Notes under the pieces: model-generated
What the model saw: only the letters and a program-made list of their open reading frames with translations
Databases searched by the model: none
Told to the model about the DNA's origin: nothing
Source of the DNA: Euwallacea fornicatus
Taxonomy: Eukaryota; Arthropoda; Insecta; Coleoptera; Curculionidae
Length of the DNA stretch: 64,000 nt
Direction of reading: 5' to 3'
NCBI RefSeq assembly: GCF_040115645.1
Contig: NW_027096011.1
Location: 1,178,001 to 1,242,000 of the forward strand
Made by a program: the position numbers and the translations under genes
Shown here: piece after piece, positions 60,328-64,000 of the stretch
How positions within the stretch are numbered: position 1 is the stretch's first letter
Layout of the letters: each line of letters begins with the position of its first letter

Positions 60328-63300
60328 ATCTCGTCGAGCTGATTAATTTGAATCTTTGTTGAAGAAGTTTGGAGTTGATTTGGTGAAGTTATCGAGTCTC
60401 AAAGTTGGAAAAGTCTCAAAAGTTGCGTGGTTAAGCACATAAAGTCCTATTTATCCTGGAAACTCTTCAAGATGCAATTAGGATGTGTCATGTCACTTTA
60501 AAGATCTCGTCGAGCTGATTAATTTGAATCTTTGTTGAAGAAGTTTGTAGTTGATTTGGTGAAGTTATCGAGTCTCACAATTAGAAAAGTCTCAAAAGTT
60601 GCGTGGTTAAGCACATAAAGTACTATTTATCGTGGAAACTCTTCAAGATGCAATTAGGATGTGTCATGTAACCTTAAAGATCTCGTCGAGCTGATTAATT
60701 TGAATCTTTGTTGAAGAAGTTTGGAGTTGATTTGGTGAAGTTATCGAGTCTCAAAGTTGGAAAAGTCTAAAAAGTTACGTGGTTAAGCACATAAAGTCCT
60801 ATTTATCCTGGAAACTCTTCAAGATGCAATTAGGATGTGTCATGTCACTTTAAAGATCTCGTCGAGCTGATTAATTTGAATCTTTGTTTAAGAAGTATGG
60901 AGTTGATTTGGTAAAGTTATCGAGTCTTAAAGTTGGAAAAGTCTCAAAAGTTGCGTGGTTAAGCACATAAAGTACTATTTATCCTGGAAACTCTTCAAGA
61001 TGCAATTAGGATGTGTCTTGTAACCTTAAAGATCTCGTCGAGGTGATTAATTTGAATCTTTGTTTAAGAAGTTTGGAGTTGATTTGGTGAAGTTATCGAG
61101 TTTCAAATTTGGAAAAGTCGCAAAAGTTGCATGGTTAAGCACATAAAGTACTATTTATCCTGGAAACTCTTCAAGATGCAATTAGGATGTGTCATGTAAC
61201 CTTAAAGATCTCGTCGAGCTGATTAATTTGAATCTTTGTTGAAGAAGTTTGGAGTTGATTTGGTGAAGTTATCGAGTCTCAAAGTTGGAAAAGTCTCAAA
61301 AGTTACGTGGTTAAGCACATAAAGTACTATTTATCGTGGAAACTCTACAAGATGCAATTAGGATGTGTCATGTCACCTTAAAGATCTCGTCGAGCTGATT
61401 AATTTGAATCTTTGTTGAAGAAGTTTGGAGTTGATTTGGTGAAGTTATCGAGTCTCAAAGATGGAAAAGTCTTAAAAGTTGCGTGTTTGAGCACATAAAG
61501 TACTATTTATTCTGGAAACTCTTCAAGATGCAATTAGTATGTGTCATGTCACTTTAAAGATCTCGTCGAGCTGATTAATTTGAATCTTTGTTGAAGAAGT
61601 TTGGAGTTGATTTGGTGAAGTTATCGAGTCTCAAAGTTGGAAAAGTCTCAAAAGTTGCGTGGTTAAGCACATAAAGTCCTATTTATCCTGGAAACTCTTC
61701 AAGATGCAATTAGGATGTGTCATGTCACTTTAAAGATCTCGTCGAGCTGATTAATTTGAATCTTTGTTGAAGAAGTTTGTAGTTGATTTGGTGAAGTTAT
61801 CGAGTCTCACAATTAGAAAAGTCTCAAAAGTTGCGTGGTTAAGCACATAAAGTACTATTTATCGTGGAAACTCTTCAAGATGCAATTAGGATGTGTCATG
61901 TAACCTTAAAGATCTCGTCGAGCTGATTAATTTGAATCTTTGTTGAAGAAGTTTGGAGTTGATTTGGTGAAGTTATCGAGTTTCAAATTTGGAAAAGTCG
62001 CAAAAGTTGCATGGTTAAGCACATAAAGTACTATTTATCCTCGAAACTCTTCAAGATGCAATTAGGATGTGTCTTATAACCTTAAAGATCTCGTCGAGGT
62101 GATTAATTTGAATCTTTGTTTAAGAAGTTTGGAGTTGATTTGGTGAAGTTGTCGAGTTTCAAATTTGGAAAAGTCGCAAAAGTTGCATGGTTAAGCACAT
62201 AAAGTACTATTTATCCTGGAAACTCTTCAAGATGCAATTAGGATTTGTCATGGAACCTTAAAGATCTCGTCGAGCTGATTAATTTGAATCTTTGTTTAAG
62301 AAGTTTGGAGTTGATTTGGTGAAGTTATCGAGTCTCAAAGTTGGAAAAGTCTCAAAAGTTGCGTGGTTAAGCACATAAAGTCCTATTTATCCTGGAAACT
62401 CTTCAAGATGCAATTAGGATGTGTCATGTCACTTTAAAGATCTCGTCGAGCTGCTTAATTTGAATCTTTGTTGAAGAAGTTTGGAGTTGATTTGGTGAAG
62501 TTATCGAGTCTCAAAGATGGAAAAGTCTTAAAAGTTGCGTGTTTGAGCACATAAAGTACAATTTATCCTGGAAACTCTTCAAGATGCAATTAGGATGTGT
62601 CATGTAACCTTAAAGATCTCGTCGAGGTGATTAATTTGAATCTTTGTTTAAGAAGTTTGGAGTTGATTTGGTGAAGTTATCGAGTTTCAAATTTGGAAAA
62701 GTCGCAAAAGTTGCATGGTTAAGCACATAAAGTACTATTTATCCTCGAAACTCTTCAAGATGCAATTAGGATGTGTCATGTCACTTTAAAGATCTCGTCG
62801 AGCTGATTAATTTGAATCTTTGTTGAAGAAGTTTGGAGTTGATTTGGTGAAGTTATCGAGTCTCAAAGTTGGAAAAGTCTCAAAAGTTACGTGGTTAAGC
62901 ACATAAAGTACTATTTATCGTGGAAACTCTACAAAATGCAATTAGGATGTGTCGTGTCATCTTAAAGATCTCGTCGAGCTGATTAATTTGAATCTTTGTT
63001 GAAGAAGTTTGGAGTTGATTTGGTGAAGTTATCGAGTCTCAAAGATGGAAAAGTCTCAAAAGTTGCGTGGTTAAGCACATAAAGTCCTATTTATCCTGGA
63101 AACTCTTCAAGATGCAATTAGGATGTGTCTTATAACCTTAAAGATCTCGTCGAGCTGATTAATTTGAATCTTTGTTTAAGAAGTTTGGAGTTGATTTGGT
63201 GAAGTTATCGAGTTTCAAATTTGGAAAAGTCGCAAAAGTTGCATGGTTAAGCACATAAAGTAGTATTTATCCTCGAAACTCTTCAAGATGCAATTAGGAT

Positions 63301-63888
63301 GTGTCATGTCACTTTAAAGATCTCGTCGAGCTGATTAATTTGAATCTTTGTTGAAGAAGTTTGGAGTTGATTTGGTGAAGTTATCGAGTCTCAAAGATGG
63401 AAAAGTCTTAAAAGTTGCGTGTTTGAGCACATAAAGTACAATTTATCCTGGAAACTCTTCAAGATGCAATTAGGATGTGTCATGTAACCTTAAAGATCTC
63501 GTCGAGGTGATTAATTTGAATCTTTGTTTAAGAAGTTTGGAGTTGATTTGGTGAAGTTATCGAGTTTCAAATTTGGAAAAGTCTCAAAAGTTGCGTGGTT
63601 AAGCACATAAAGTCCTATTTATCCTGGAAACTCTTCAAGATGCAATTAGGATGTGTCATGTCACTTTAAAGATCTCGTCGAGCTGATTAATTTGAATCTT
63701 TGTTGAAGAAGTTTGGAGTTGATTTGGTGAAGTTATCGAGTTTCAAATTTGGAAAAGTCGCAAAAGTTGCATGGTTAAGCACATAAAGTACTATTTATCC
63801 TCGAAACTCTTCAAGATGCAATTAGGATGTGTCTTGTAACCTTAAAGATCTCGTCGAGGTGATTAATTTGAATCTTTGTTTAAGAAGT
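60328..63888 (+). repeat. Mixed monomers with 5-, 23- and 28-monomer-offset copies
   Basis: About 20 monomers in which short blocks repeat. About 62420-62703 recurs at 63300-63583 (offset 880 bp), with gtacaattta at 62556 and 63436 and an earlier occurrence at 58508. gtagtattta at 63259 matches 58331 (offset 28 monomers). ggatttgtcatggaacc (near 62243) and gtcttataacc (62073 and 63128) are local variants. X-type units (atggag, ggtaaag) occur near 60017 and 60897. Confidence 0.7.
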
Positions 63889-64000
63889 TTGGAGTTGATT
63901 TGGTGAAGTTATCGAGTTTCAAATTTGGAAAAGTCGCAAAAGTTGCATGGTTAAGCACATAAAGTACTATTTATCCTGGAAACTCTTCAAGATGCAATTA
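63889..64000 (+). repeat. Partial monomer cut by the window end
   Basis: The last 112 bp are the first 112 positions of a Y-like monomer (agtttcaaatttgg, gcatgg) but with cctgg. The array continues beyond the window. Confidence 0.95.

Larger units (their letters stand above)
1..64000 (+). repeat. 176-bp satellite array, probably centromeric or pericentromeric
   Basis: The entire window is made of one 176-bp unit repeated head to tail: 363 complete copies and 112 bp of a 364th. With the frame set at ttggagttga (base 1), units begin at 1, 177, 353 and so on to 63889. Positions 2641, 5281, 7921 and every further 2640 bp up to 63361 all start a unit, so there is no net length change. All copies have the same orientation. 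The consensus monomer is about 36% G+C by hand count. Known biology: tandem satellites of 150-180 bp are the usual DNA of plant centromeres and of some animal centromeres, near the length of one nucleosome plus linker. The centromere assignment is inference from length, homogeneity and array size, since no binding data are available. No other sequence class interrupts the array, so there is no gene-bearing stretch to report. Confidence 0.98.

Noticed and set aside
1..64000. Possible open reading frames on either strand
   Set aside because: The consensus monomer has stop codons in all three frames on both strands (for example tga at 8, taa at 64 and taa at 72 on the plus strand). Because 176 is not a multiple of three, each frame shifts at every unit, so no frame stays open for more than about two monomers. 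Short open stretches are chance products of the repeat.
1..64000. CRISPR-like array (regularly spaced repeats)
   Set aside because: There are no unique spacers. The conserved and variable parts of each unit are all versions of one sequence, and the unit is far longer than a CRISPR repeat plus spacer.
1..64000. Ribosomal RNA, tRNA, or 5S gene tandem array
   Set aside because: The 176-bp unit shows no tRNA-like arms, no 5S internal control region, no polymerase III terminator, and no rRNA-like conserved stretch.
1..64000. Telomeric or subtelomeric repeats
   Set aside because: I saw no runs of tttaggg, ttaggg, or their complements.
1..64000. Bacterial or phage repeat region
   Set aside because: An uninterrupted 64-kb gene-free array of 176-bp units is not known from bacterial or phage genomes and fits eukaryotic satellite DNA.

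Overview
The whole 64-kb window is one uninterrupted, head-to-tail array of a 176-bp satellite repeat on a single strand. There is no gene, RNA gene, transposon, or unique sequence anywhere in it. Counting from base 1, monomer 1 is 1-176 and monomer 364 starts at 63889, so the window holds 363 full copies plus 112 bp of the next. I checked the phase at every 15th monomer (every 2640 bp, 25 checkpoints) and all are in register, so there is no net insertion or deletion in 64 kb. The monomer is about 36% G+C by hand count on a consensus. Both ends of the window lie inside the array, so its true length is unknown.

A homogeneous array of nucleosome-length, AT-rich monomers of this size is typical of a eukaryotic centromeric or pericentromeric satellite. 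Length and composition fit flowering plants best (mustard-family centromere repeats are about 165-180 bp), but some animal satellites are similar. I cannot name the species from the sequence alone.

Layout by region (boundaries by eye). 1-1056: mostly CpG-rich 'A-type' monomers. About 1.06-21.0 kb: mixed monomers, many of a 'Y-type' (aaatttgg, gcatgg, cctcg), arranged in 4-mer, 2-mer, 5-mer, 12-mer and 15-mer repeats that duplicate one another. 21.0 to about 41 kb: a very long higher-order repeat of about 8 kb (47 monomers in the first unit, 45 in the second, then a partial and rearranged third). About 43-54 kb: A-type monomers return, with a perfect tandem 6-mer at 47.6-49.8 kb and an 18-monomer-offset duplication. 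54-64 kb: mixed monomers with 5-, 10-, 23- and 28-monomer-offset copies.

Nothing here codes for protein. The biology is in the structure: duplication and deletion always in whole monomers, conversion-like exchange of half-monomer blocks, apparent CpG decay between monomer families, and a nearly invariant core (BglII site plus the palindrome ctcgtcgag). If the array is centromeric, its likely role is as a platform for CENP-A/CENH3 nucleosomes or for pericentric heterochromatin; that is inference.
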